This document shows positions 7,506-13,764 of a stretch of DNA of 18,397 nucleotides, one piece after another. The position numbers and the translations under genes are program-made. The notes beneath the pieces are model-generated. The model saw only the letters and a list, made by a program, of their open reading frames with translations. It made no database searches and was not told the origin of the DNA. The stretch covers positions 1-18,397 of the forward strand of contig JAHHSM010000029.1 in the NCBI GenBank assembly GCA_020025175.1, in the 5' to 3' direction. Each line of letters opens with the position of its first letter. Position 1 is the first letter of the stretch. Source of the DNA: Oscillospiraceae bacterium. Its GTDB lineage: Bacteria; Bacillota; Clostridia; Oscillospirales; Oscillospiraceae.

Positions 7506-8483
7506 TTAAATTCCCAGCAATTCACAGGCAGCCAACGCTGCCGCTGCTTCAATGGCAGGCAATGCACGCTGCACAATACAAGGGTCATGTCTGCCTGTTA
7601 TATTTAATTTTGCATCCGTGCGGCTGGATAAATCTACTGTGTCCTGTGTCAAAGAAATTGACGGTGTCGGACGAATTGCTACCTCAAAATCAATCGGCAT
7701 TCCATTCGTGATTCCGCCATTGATTCCGCCAGAATAATTGCTGCGTGTACGCACTATATCTCCATCCATATAGAATGGATCATTCGCCTCGCTGCCATGC
7801 ATACAGCTAAATCCAAACCCTGCACCAAAAGAAACACCTTTCACAGCCGGCACAGCAAATAAATACTGTGAAAAAATGCCTTCGGCATTGCAGCCGAAGT
7901 CTGGCGCTCCAAACCCTGCCGGCACACCCTTTATGCTGCATGCAACCGCGCCGCCAACACTGTCTTGCTTCATTTTAGCATCCATAATAATCTTCTGCAC
8001 CTGTTCAGGTGTGGGATTGGCTGTACCGCCAAGCATCGAAATGCCCGATGTAATTTCAATATTTTCCGGTTTTAAAATCAGTTTTGCCAAAGCGCCGGCA
8101 AACACCAGCGGTGCCGTCAACCGACCCGAAAAATGGCCGCCGCCGCGGTAGTCCTGATATCCTTTGTACCGTATGGTCGCTGCGTAGTCTGCATGACTTG
8201 GTCTTGGTAAATTTTTTAGTTTCTCATAATCTTTGGACCGGGTATCGGTATTGCGAATCAGCGCACACAAGGGTGTCCCTGTTGTATGTCCTTCAAACAC
8301 ACCTGAAAGAATCTCAACTTCATCCGCTTCTTTCCGCGCTGTCGACATCGCATCCTGTCCTGGCGCGCGGCGTTTCAATTCAGCGCAAATAAACTGCATA
8401 TCCATCTCAATTCCAGGCGGTACATGTTCCAGTGTCACACCAATTGCAGGGCCGTGACTTTCACCAAACACAATGTATTTCAT
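7506..8483 (-). CDS. aroC: Chorismate synthase (AroC), short form
   Basis: AroC eliminates phosphate from EPSP to form chorismate (step 7), using reduced FMN as catalyst. Visible family motifs are FGESHGPAIG near the N-terminus, RRAPGQ, the RNTDTRSKDY block, RPSHADY, YRGGGHFSGR, DSVGG and the C-terminal GRHDPCIVQRALP. ATG 8483 is chosen because GGAGG sits 7 nt upstream; an in-frame GTG lies at 8486. The product of 325 aa is shorter than the usual 350-390. It lacks most of the residues before FGESHG and about 20 in the loop between the LILKPENIEI strand and DSVGG. All catalytic histidine motifs remain, so it is probably active. Its ATG shares one base with the aroA stop (TGATG). Confidence 0.95.
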   Translation of the reverse strand: MKYIVFGESHGPAIGVTLEHVPPGIEMDMQFICAELKRRAPGQDAMSTARKEADEVEILSGVFEGHTTGTPLCALIRNTDTRSKDYEKLKNLPRPSHADYAATIRYKGYQDYRGGGHFSGRLTAPLVFAGALAKLILKPENIEITSGISMLGGTANPTPEQVQKIIMDAKMKQDSVGGAVACSIKGVPAGFGAPDFGCNAEGIFSQYLFAVPAVKGVSFGAGFGFSCMHGSEANDPFYMDGDIVRTRSNYSGGINGGITNGMPIDFEVAIRPTPSISLTQDTVDLSSRTDAKLNITGRHDPCIVQRALPAIEAAAALAACELLGI

Positions 8484-9736
8484 CACTCATCCTCCCTCGT
8501 AATCTTACCGCCAAGTGCTTCGTAATCCTGCCAAAAGTCGGGATAGGATTTCTTGACGCAATCAGCTCCCAGTATGGTAACAGGCTCTTTGCAGCAGGTT
8601 GCTGCCATTGCAGCCATCATTGCAATGCGGTGATCATTATGCGCAGCTACTCTACAGCCGCCGCGCAGCAGATCAACACCGCAAATGACCAATCCATCCG
8701 ATAACTCCTGAATCTGTGCCCCCATAGCATTGAGTACCTCAGTGACTGAGGCAAGGCGATCGCTCTCTTTGATACGCAAACGTTCCGCATGAATAATGCG
8801 TGTCACCGCACCGTTGCCCCGCAGTGAAGCATGTAGTGCCAACGGCGGCACCAGATCCGGACAATTCGCCACATCCAGTTCCACCTCCCCTTCGGCGCAC
8901 AGCTTTTCATAATAGGATACAATCTTCCGATCCCCCTGCATCGAATTTTCATTCATTCCTGCAATCGATAATACATTTCCAAGCCCCAACGCCCCATAAT
9001 AGAATCCAGCCTGCGACCAATCTGCCTCCACAGAGCAATCAATTGTGCAATATGGCTGTTTCCCAGATACGTTAAATACGGAATTCTGCTCTTCCGTCTC
9101 TTCTACTGTAATACCGCATTTGTGCAGTGCATCAATCGTCATATCAATATAACTGCGGCTTTCCAGGGCTGTTGTAGCGCGCAGCACAGACGCCCCCTCC
9201 ACATACGGAAGGGCATATAAAAGTCCCGTAAAAAACTGGCTGGATACATTACCAGCAAGACTGTATTCTCCGCTTTTCAATGTGCCGCATACTGTCAAGT
9301 TACCGTTTTTCAATTCATAGAAAATGCCTTTTTCATCGAACATCTGAAAATATGGTGTTTGCGGACGTTCCATCAATCGTCCGCGTCCTGTAAATACACC
9401 TCCACCCGCTACAGCAAGGGCTACGGGAATCAAAAAGCGCAGTGTAGACCCACTCTCTCCACAATCAAAATGCGGCAGTCCATCGCTTTGTAACAGGGGC
9501 TTTCCCTTTTCCATGCCGATCATAGAAATGGTATGCTCATCCACCTGTTTCCATACAGCGCCCAGCTGTTCTACGCAGGAAAGCGTCGCAAGAATATCCT
9601 GCGAAAATGCTACATTAGAAATTCTGCTTTCTCCCTCTGCCAACGCCGCCGCCATAATCAGACGATGTGCCTGGCTTTTGGACGGCGGTGGTGCAATCGT
9701 TCCCCGCAGCTTTTGCGGTTGTATTGTAATATCCAT
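8483..9736 (-). CDS. aroA: 5-enolpyruvylshikimate-3-phosphate synthase (AroA)
   Basis: AroA transfers enolpyruvyl from PEP to shikimate 3-phosphate (step 6). The 417-residue protein has PPPSKSQAHR, with Lys20, Ser21 and Arg25 contacting substrate. It also has the PEP-loop CGESGSTLRF, the RPQ.PY block (MERPQTPY), GNVSSQFFTGLL, the catalytic-Lys/Glu region LRIKESDRL and the HNDHRIAM block near the C-terminus. The ESGST form of the PEP loop differs from the NAGT form of enterobacterial enzymes and is usual in Clostridia. The ATG has GGAGG 8 nt upstream, and only 3 bp separate it from aroB. The gene is complete. Confidence 0.96.
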   Translation of the reverse strand: MDITIQPQKLRGTIAPPPSKSQAHRLIMAAALAEGESRISNVAFSQDILATLSCVEQLGAVWKQVDEHTISMIGMEKGKPLLQSDGLPHFDCGESGSTLRFLIPVALAVAGGGVFTGRGRLMERPQTPYFQMFDEKGIFYELKNGNLTVCGTLKSGEYSLAGNVSSQFFTGLLYALPYVEGASVLRATTALESRSYIDMTIDALHKCGITVEETEEQNSVFNVSGKQPYCTIDCSVEADWSQAGFYYGALGLGNVLSIAGMNENSMQGDRKIVSYYEKLCAEGEVELDVANCPDLVPPLALHASLRGNGAVTRIIHAERLRIKESDRLASVTEVLNAMGAQIQELSDGLVICGVDLLRGGCRVAAHNDHRIAMMAAMAATCCKEPVTILGADCVKKSYPDFWQDYEALGGKITREDE

Positions 9737-9739
9737 CCA

Positions 9740-10804
9740 TCATGCCTCCAACAAAGCAAACAGCACATCTTTTTTCATTGAAACAATTTCCGCATGTCCC
9801 AATGTTTCCACTTCAATCACATTGATCATGTCGCCCTTTGCCTTTTTATCCAGTCCAATAGCCGCACGATACGCCTCCATGGTGCACTCTATCTTGACAG
9901 GAAGGCGGAACTTCTTTAAAAGCGCAAGCAGACGTGCTTTGAGCTGCGCAGCGTTTTTTCCCTGTTTCTCTTCCACTTCCAGCATTTTTACCATGCCTGC
10001 TGCCACACCTTCCCCATGGGTATAGGTTTCATAATGGTATGCCAATTCATAGGCATGTCCCAGCGTATGCCCAAAATTCAAAATGCCGCGCCGTCCGGTA
10101 TCGTGCTCATCCTCTGCGACTACAGCACGCTTAATATCACAGCAGATACAAATAACCTGTTTCCAATATTTGGGCAGGTCATCAATGCCGCCCATACCCT
10201 CCAACAAAGAAAACAATGTTTCATCAGCAATCATACCATACTTGATCACCTCTGCCATGCCGTCACACACGGTACGCTGTGTCAGTGTTTTCAAACAATC
10301 TATGTCTGCAAGCACCAATTTAGGCTGATAAAATGCACCCACCAAATTTTTTCCCTGCGGTAAATCGATGGCTGTTTTTCCGCCTACACTGCTGTCAACC
10401 TGTGCCAGCAATGTGGTTGGAATTTGTATAAAATCTATCCCGCGAAACATGGTTGCCGCAGCAAATCCAGCCAAATCACCAGTCACGCCGCCGCCAAGAG
10501 CAACAACGCCATCACCACGGGTCAAGCCTGCCTGCGCAAAGCGTTCATAAAGCATATTCAGTGTTTGAATATTTTTGCTGCTCTCACCAGCGGGAAAGAT
10601 CACACTGACTGTACTAAATCCTGCTGCCGTCAGGCTTTTCTCTACCGCTTCAAGATACAGCGGCGCAACATTGCTGTCCGTCACAACTGCCAGCATTTGC
10701 GCATCTGTAACTGCGCCAATCAGCTCGCCGCATTGCGCAAGTAATCCACTGCCAATTTTGATCTCATACGACCTACCGGATAGTTCTACTGTCAAGCTCT
10801 TCAT
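9740..10804 (-). CDS. aroB: 3-dehydroquinate synthase (AroB)
   Basis: AroB cyclises DAHP to 3-dehydroquinate (step 2) using NAD+ and a divalent metal. ATG 10804 is chosen because GAGGAG lies 7 nt upstream; a longer reading from 10849 runs into an intergenic hairpin. The 354-residue protein shows the NAD-binding GGGVTGDLAGF, the active-site block IPTTLLAQVDSSVGGKTAID, GKNLVGAFYQP, and the metal-ligand motifs NFGHTLGHAYE and HGEGVAAGM. Length and motif order are normal for the family. It is the second gene of the operon, separated from aroF by 74 bp that hold a 15-bp hairpin. Confidence 0.96.
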   Translation of the reverse strand: MKSLTVELSGRSYEIKIGSGLLAQCGELIGAVTDAQMLAVVTDSNVAPLYLEAVEKSLTAAGFSTVSVIFPAGESSKNIQTLNMLYERFAQAGLTRGDGVVALGGGVTGDLAGFAAATMFRGIDFIQIPTTLLAQVDSSVGGKTAIDLPQGKNLVGAFYQPKLVLADIDCLKTLTQRTVCDGMAEVIKYGMIADETLFSLLEGMGGIDDLPKYWKQVICICCDIKRAVVAEDEHDTGRRGILNFGHTLGHAYELAYHYETYTHGEGVAAGMVKMLEVEEKQGKNAAQLKARLLALLKKFRLPVKIECTMEAYRAAIGLDKKAKGDMINVIEVETLGHAEIVSMKKDVLFALLEA

Positions 10805-10830
10805 TTTAAATCTCCTCATGATAGCAGAAT

Positions 10831-10867
10831 CAGCAAATCCGATAGACATATCCTACCGGATTTGCTG
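10831..10867 (-). repeat. Intercistronic hairpin between aroF and aroB
   Basis: Two 15-nt arms (10831-10845 and 10853-10867) pair without interruption, with one G-U on the minus-strand RNA, around a 7-nt loop. No U-tract follows in the direction of transcription, so it is not a normal terminator. It lies 12 nt after the aroF stop codon and 26 nt before the aroB ATG. It may stabilise the aroF 3' end or set relative expression. Confidence 0.75.
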
Positions 10868-10878
10868 CTAAACTGTTC

Positions 10879-11898
10879 TTATTTTACGATATGCTTGCCC
10901 ATTAGGTCAACTAATTTGCCCGTCTTATCCATCAGGCTTTCAAATTGATGGGGTGTTAAACACTGCTGGCCGTCACATTTCGCGTGCGCAGGATCGTTAT
11001 GCACCTCTACAATAAGTCCATCGCATCCTGCCGCAATACCGGCCATAGACAAAGACTCCACCAGCCAGCTTGTACCGCCGGAATGGGACGGGTCGACGAT
11101 GATCGGCAAATGGCTCATACGCTTCATGCAGGGAATCGCTGATACATCTAAAGTATTGCGCGTATACGTTTCGAAGGTACGAATACCTCGTTCACAGAGA
11201 ATCACATTATCATTTCCTTCAGACATGATATATTCCGCAGACATGATCCACTCTTCATAGGTATTGGATAAACCGCGTTTCAACAGAATCGGTTTGCTCA
11301 TCTTGCCAACTTCTTTCAGCAAATCAAAATTTTGCATGTTCCGCGCACCGATTTGAACCACGTCTACCTTTTCTTCGAAAAGATCAATATATTTAGCACT
11401 CATTAATTCCGTTACAATAGGCAGACCAGACGCTTCTTTTGCAAGCAGCAGCAGATCCAATCCCACTTCTCCCATTCCCTGAAATGCATAAGGAGACGTG
11501 CGCGGTTTAAATGCTCCGCCACGGAGCATAGATGCGCCTGCAGCCTTTACGCGCAGTGCCACCTCGATCATCTGCTCTTCACTTTCCACACTGCACGGAC
11601 CTGCGATTACGCCAAAATTGCCGCCGCCAATCTTCGCATTGCCAACCGTAATGACAGTATCATCAGGATGGAATTTACGGTTCGCTTTCTTATAAGGTTC
11701 AGATACACGCATCACTCTCTCAACGTGTTCATTGATCGTAATTTTTCCCATATCAACGGCAGTTGTATCACCAATCAATCCCAGGATACTGCATCCATGC
11801 CCTTCTGTAATACTGACTTTTAAATTCAGCTGTTCTAACTCTGCTGCAAGTTTTTCGATATCTTCCTGCGCAACGTTAGGTTTCATAACAACAACCAT
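10879..11898 (-). CDS. aroF: 3-deoxy-7-phosphoheptulonate (DAHP) synthase, type I-beta with N-terminal regulatory domain
   Basis: DAHP synthase condenses PEP and erythrose 4-phosphate, the entry step of the chorismate pathway. The 339-residue protein has an N-terminal ferredoxin-like domain (about residues 1-70). In the Thermotoga-type enzyme this domain mediates feedback inhibition by Phe/Tyr. A TIM-barrel with the conserved blocks AGPCSVES, LRGGAFKPRTSPY, QIGARNMQN, LLKRG and VDPSHSGG follows. The start ATG has AGGAG 7 nt upstream (11906-11910). It is the first structural gene of the operon, preceded by a long leader that encodes a Phe-rich peptide and an attenuator. Both transcription and enzyme activity therefore appear to respond to end products. 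Confidence 0.96.
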   Translation of the reverse strand: MVVVMKPNVAQEDIEKLAAELEQLNLKVSITEGHGCSILGLIGDTTAVDMGKITINEHVERVMRVSEPYKKANRKFHPDDTVITVGNAKIGGGNFGVIAGPCSVESEEQMIEVALRVKAAGASMLRGGAFKPRTSPYAFQGMGEVGLDLLLLAKEASGLPIVTELMSAKYIDLFEEKVDVVQIGARNMQNFDLLKEVGKMSKPILLKRGLSNTYEEWIMSAEYIMSEGNDNVILCERGIRTFETYTRNTLDVSAIPCMKRMSHLPIIVDPSHSGGTSWLVESLSMAGIAAGCDGLIVEVHNDPAHAKCDGQQCLTPHQFESLMDKTGKLVDLMGKHIVK

Positions 11899-11942
11899 AA
11901 AGAAACTCCTTTATATCTCATTTTTTACAACTGTTACAAAAT

Positions 11943-11976
11943 AAAAACGCCCATTGATTGCTGTCAATCAATGAGC
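11943..11976 (-). terminator. Attenuator terminator of the aromatic operon
   Basis: On the minus-strand RNA, GCUCAUUGAUUG (11976-11965) pairs with CAAUCAAUGGGC (11960-11949). This 12-bp stem includes one U-G pair and closes an ACAG loop. It is followed by G, U5 (11947-11943) and a further AUUUU. It stands 45 nt before aroF, inside the leader transcript, so it must be read through for expression. Confidence 0.85.
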
Positions 11977-12037
11977 TTCCATTTGCGTTCTGCGATTTTA
12001 GCTGCAAAGTAGGTTTTCCCAGATACACTCATTAATT
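11966..12037 (-). promoter_or_regulatory. Antiterminator alternative pairing
   Basis: AAUUAAUGAG (12037-12028), which spans the last sense codon and stop codon of the leader peptide, can pair with CUCAUUGAUU (11975-11966), the 5' arm of the terminator. This gives 10 bp including one G-U, plus a flanking G-U. The pairing is incompatible with the terminator. A ribosome standing at the leader stop codon would cover the upstream strand and so favour termination. Confidence 0.7.
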
Positions 12038-12097
12038 CACACCTGAATTTTCCCAGCAAAAATAGCCGCCATCGATAAATCGATCGCAGAACGCAAA
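11982..12097 (-). promoter_or_regulatory. 15-bp anti-antiterminator stem using the Phe codons
   Basis: TTTGCGTTCTGCGAT (12097-12083), inside the leader reading frame over the Phe-Ala-Phe-Cys-Asp codons, is perfectly complementary to ATCGCAGAACGCAAA (11996-11982). When formed, it encloses the antiterminator strand in its 86-nt loop and leaves the terminator free. A ribosome stalled at the Phe codons would block it. The exact 15/15 complementarity across a non-coding gap argues for a selected RNA structure. Confidence 0.8.
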
Positions 12098-12130
12098 GAA
12101 AATTGCAGTTGTGAAGTCATTGTAATTCAT
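12032..12130 (-). CDS. Phe/Tyr-rich leader peptide of the aroF-aroE operon
   Basis: A 32-residue reading frame starts at ATG 12130 with GAGGG placed 7 nt upstream and ends with TAA at 12034-12032. It contains six Phe, two Tyr and one Trp, with a central cluster IFFAFCDRF and a late YFCW. This composition is very unlikely by chance and fits a sensor of charged tRNA-Phe (and perhaps tRNA-Tyr), analogous in logic to the enterobacterial pheL leader but unrelated in sequence. It is translated from the leader of the operon that encodes DAHP synthase and the phenylalanine-branch enzyme PheA. Three RNA pairings that begin within or at the end of this frame form the attenuator. A second ATG at 12120 opens another frame but is 17 nt from the ribosome binding site and lacks this composition. 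Confidence 0.85.
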   Translation of the reverse strand: MNYNDFTTAIFFAFCDRFIDGGYFCWENSGVN

Positions 12131-12159
12131 TTGATAACCCTCACTTTTATTTGGCACTA

Positions 12160-12188
12160 ATTATAAAATTCTCTTACCAAAATTGCAA
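12160..12188 (-). promoter_or_regulatory. Promoter of the aromatic operon leader
   Basis: On the minus strand TTGCAA (12183-12188), a 17-bp spacer and a perfect TATAAT (12160-12165) lie about 30 nt upstream of the leader-peptide ATG. Transcription would start near 12153, giving a leader of about 255 nt before aroF. Confidence 0.8.
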
Positions 12189-12306
12189 CCCTTTTTCCTA
12201 AGAAACATCATTTTGTCAACTTTTTTCAATTTTTAATCTTTTTATGTTCCATTTTTTGTATTTTTACCCATTTTGATGAAAATTTTAAAAAATCTGGGCA
12301 AATATC

Positions 12307-12335
12307 TTGACAGCCTACAAAAGAAGTGTTACCAT
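12307..12335 (+). promoter_or_regulatory. Promoter of the lysine riboswitch-transporter operon
   Basis: TTGACA (12307-12312) and TACCAT (12330-12335) are separated by 17 bp, about 45 nt upstream of riboswitch helix P1. The interval 12189-12306, between this and the divergent aromatic promoter, is very AT-rich and shows no gene. Confidence 0.6.
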
Positions 12336-12379
12336 ACGCCCATAACCGCATAACAATTGTTTCGGACTTTGCTCCGATG

Positions 12380-12546
12380 CAATGGTAGAGGCGCGAAAAT
12401 CATCAGTACCTTACAGAATACGGCCCAGCCGCCGCTGTAAGTGAAAGGGTTTTTCGCCGAAGGTCTTCTTTCCGGCCGGGAAAGCGGATCTGGGCTGACG
12501 GAGAATATCCGGCAGACTGTCACAGCAATGTGGAGTGCTATCATTG
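12380..12546 (+). promoter_or_regulatory. Lysine riboswitch (L-box) aptamer
   Basis: The region contains the conserved L-box blocks in order: AGAGGCGCG and AGTA after P1, GTGAAAGG, CGCCGAAGG, TCTGGGCTG, GACTGTCA and GTGGAGTGCTATC. P1 is formed by 12380-12388 with 12538-12546 (9 bp, one G-U). The length of about 167 nt is normal for this class. In known members, lysine binding stabilises P1 and lets a downstream terminator form, turning expression off when lysine is plentiful. The genes controlled here are an amino-acid ABC transporter, which argues that the transporter imports lysine. Confidence 0.95.
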
Positions 12547-12584
12547 ACACAAGCGAATCTTATTTTTATATGATTCCACGACTG

Positions 12585-12626
12585 CCATGATACTTTTCTA
12601 TTGCTGAAAGGTTTCATGGTTTTTTT
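12585..12626 (+). terminator. Riboswitch expression-platform terminator
   Basis: CCATGA (12585-12590) pairs with TCATGG (12614-12619) and ACTTTTC (12592-12598) with GAAAGGT (12606-12612), with one U-U mismatch and a 7-nt loop. T7 follows (12620-12626). The 3' strand of P1 (TATCAT, 12539-12544) is complementary to ATGATA (12587-12592) in the terminator 5' arm. A lysine-free antiterminator is thus available, possibly helped by GAATC/GATTC between them. Confidence 0.85.
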
Positions 12627-12640
12627 GTTGCCTTTCAGCA
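12603..12640 (+). repeat. 10-bp hairpin overlapping and following the riboswitch terminator
   Basis: TGCTGAAAGG (12603-12612, less the last base of the terminator strand) is perfectly complementary to CCTTTCAGCA (12631-12640), on the far side of the U-tract. It uses the loop and 3' arm of the terminator, so it can form only in read-through transcripts. Possible roles are stabilising the long mRNA or keeping the terminator open. Confidence 0.5.
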
Positions 12641-12698
12641 GCAAAGCAGACTACCTCTGCTTACAGCGGAAAAAAGATTTTGGAAGGAAGAAAAAACT

Positions 12699-13592
12699 AT
12701 GAGAAGAAGAATGCTGGCCCTGATTTTTGCAGCAATGATGACTGCGTCCATGACCGCCTGCGGCGGAGATAACAGCAGCACCCCCCCATCCGCCAATGAT
12801 AGCAGCACCGCTGCATCCGGTGTGGAAGACGGTGTACTGACCGTCGCTATGGAATGCACGTATCCTCCTTATAACTGGATGCAGAATGATGATTCCAACG
12901 GTGCTGTTCCTATCTCTAATGTCAATGGCAGTTATGCGAACGGTTATGATGTGATGATGGCCAAGAAGATATGTGAAGCCAATGACTGGGAGCTGGAAAT
13001 CATTCAGGCTGACTGGGGTTCTCTGGTCCCCGGTGTTCAGTCCGGTGTCTATGATGCCAATATCGCCGGTCAGTCCATGAAGGCTGATCGTGCTAAGCAG
13101 GTCGATTTTGCAGGTCCCTATTTCTATGCTACTATGGTCTGCCTGACCAAGGCAGACAGCGCTTACGCAAACGCAGCTTCCATTCATGATTTTGCCGGCG
13201 CTAAAGGTACTGCACAGGAAGGTACGATCTGGTACACCGACTGCTTGCCCCAAATGGATGATGTTGAAATTCTGACTGCCTCCGAAAATGCATCCGCTAT
13301 GCTGATGGCTCTTGAAACCGGCATCGTGGATTTCGTCTGCACCGATATGCCCACTGCACAGGGTGCATTGATCGCTTATCCTGATCTGAAGATCATGGAC
13401 TTCTCCGGCACCGACGGTGACTTTGAATTCACAGAAGAAGAGCGCGCCGAAAATGTCAACATCGGTGTTTCTGTCAAGAAGGGCAACACCGTTTTGAAAG
13501 ACGCCATCAACAGCGTGCTTTTTAACATGGATGCAGATGACTTCAATGCAATGATGGCAGACGCAATCAAGATTCAGCCCCTGAACAAGTAA
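12699..13592 (+). CDS. Amino-acid ABC transporter substrate-binding lipoprotein (family 3), probably for lysine
   Basis: The 297-residue protein starts with a lipoprotein signal peptide (MRRRMLALIFAA) whose lipobox ends in Cys21 (SMTAC). A low-complexity Ser/Gly/Pro linker follows. The mature part is an SBP_bac_3 fold: the ligand-binding opening YPPYNW, NGYDVMMAKKIC, and GVQSGVYDANIAGQSMKADRAKQVDFAGPYF, a region normally Asp/Arg-rich that contacts the amino-acid carboxylate and amino groups. It would be lipid-anchored outside the membrane and deliver ligand to the permease. An AAGGAAG site precedes the ATG. Lysine specificity is inferred from the L-box upstream, not from residues. Partial termination after the gene would give it higher expression than the membrane components. 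Confidence 0.93.
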   Translation: MRRRMLALIFAAMMTASMTACGGDNSSTPPSANDSSTAASGVEDGVLTVAMECTYPPYNWMQNDDSNGAVPISNVNGSYANGYDVMMAKKICEANDWELEIIQADWGSLVPGVQSGVYDANIAGQSMKADRAKQVDFAGPYFYATMVCLTKADSAYANAASIHDFAGAKGTAQEGTIWYTDCLPQMDDVEILTASENASAMLMALETGIVDFVCTDMPTAQGALIAYPDLKIMDFSGTDGDFEFTEEERAENVNIGVSVKKGNTVLKDAINSVLFNMDADDFNAMMADAIKIQPLNK

Positions 13593-13602
13593 TTTTTTTA
13601 AC

Positions 13603-13640
13603 GAGGCGAGGAAGCCCCCACTTTCTCGCCTCACTTTTTT
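13603..13640 (+). terminator. Intrinsic terminator after the binding-protein gene
   Basis: GAGGCGAG (13603-13610) pairs with CTCGCCTC (13625-13632) over a 14-nt loop, followed by AC and T6 (13635-13640). Since permease and ATPase genes follow with no evident strong promoter, this is probably a leaky terminator that sets the ratio of binding protein to transporter. Confidence 0.75.
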
Positions 13641-13704
13641 ACCTTGGTCCTGTTTTATAGTTCCGAACCGTTCCTTTCGGATTTATAAAACAAGACCATG
13701 AGGT
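13641..13704 (+). repeat. Long imperfect hairpin between binding-protein and permease genes
   Basis: A 64-nt inverted repeat folds as ACCT/AGGT, TGGTC/GACCA, TGTTTTATA/TATAAAACA and TCCGAA/TTCGGA, with a 2-nt bulge, a C-A mismatch and a small internal loop. That is about 25 paired bases with an 8-nt loop. No U-tract follows. It begins directly after the T6 of the preceding terminator. Confidence 0.75.
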
Positions 13705-13764
13705 GTATCCCTCTATACATTATAAAATATAAAGAAATTCAACACAAGAAAGGAGTCCTCCTGT

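Noticed and set aside
12071..12084. ATCGAT repeat in the aroF leader (ATCGAT-TT-ATCGAT) as a DNA-binding operator
   Set aside because: It is short, lies within the leader peptide codons and partly overlaps the 15-bp RNA stem; no independent evidence for protein binding.
12046..12120. Alternative 25-residue reading frame from the second ATG in the aroF leader
   Set aside because: It is 17 nt from the ribosome binding site, lacks aromatic enrichment, and its stop codon does not coincide with the antiterminator strand.
11899..12200. T-box riboswitch upstream of aroF
   Set aside because: No T-box sequence or specifier-loop/antiterminator bulge consensus is seen. The Phe-rich peptide and its pairing regions explain the leader instead.
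12651..13634. Long open reading frame of 327 codons on the minus strand opposite the binding-protein gene
   Set aside because: It is antisense to a clearly recognised lipoprotein gene, its product has no family-like motif, and it covers the riboswitch-gene boundary; the plus-strand gene explains the open frame.
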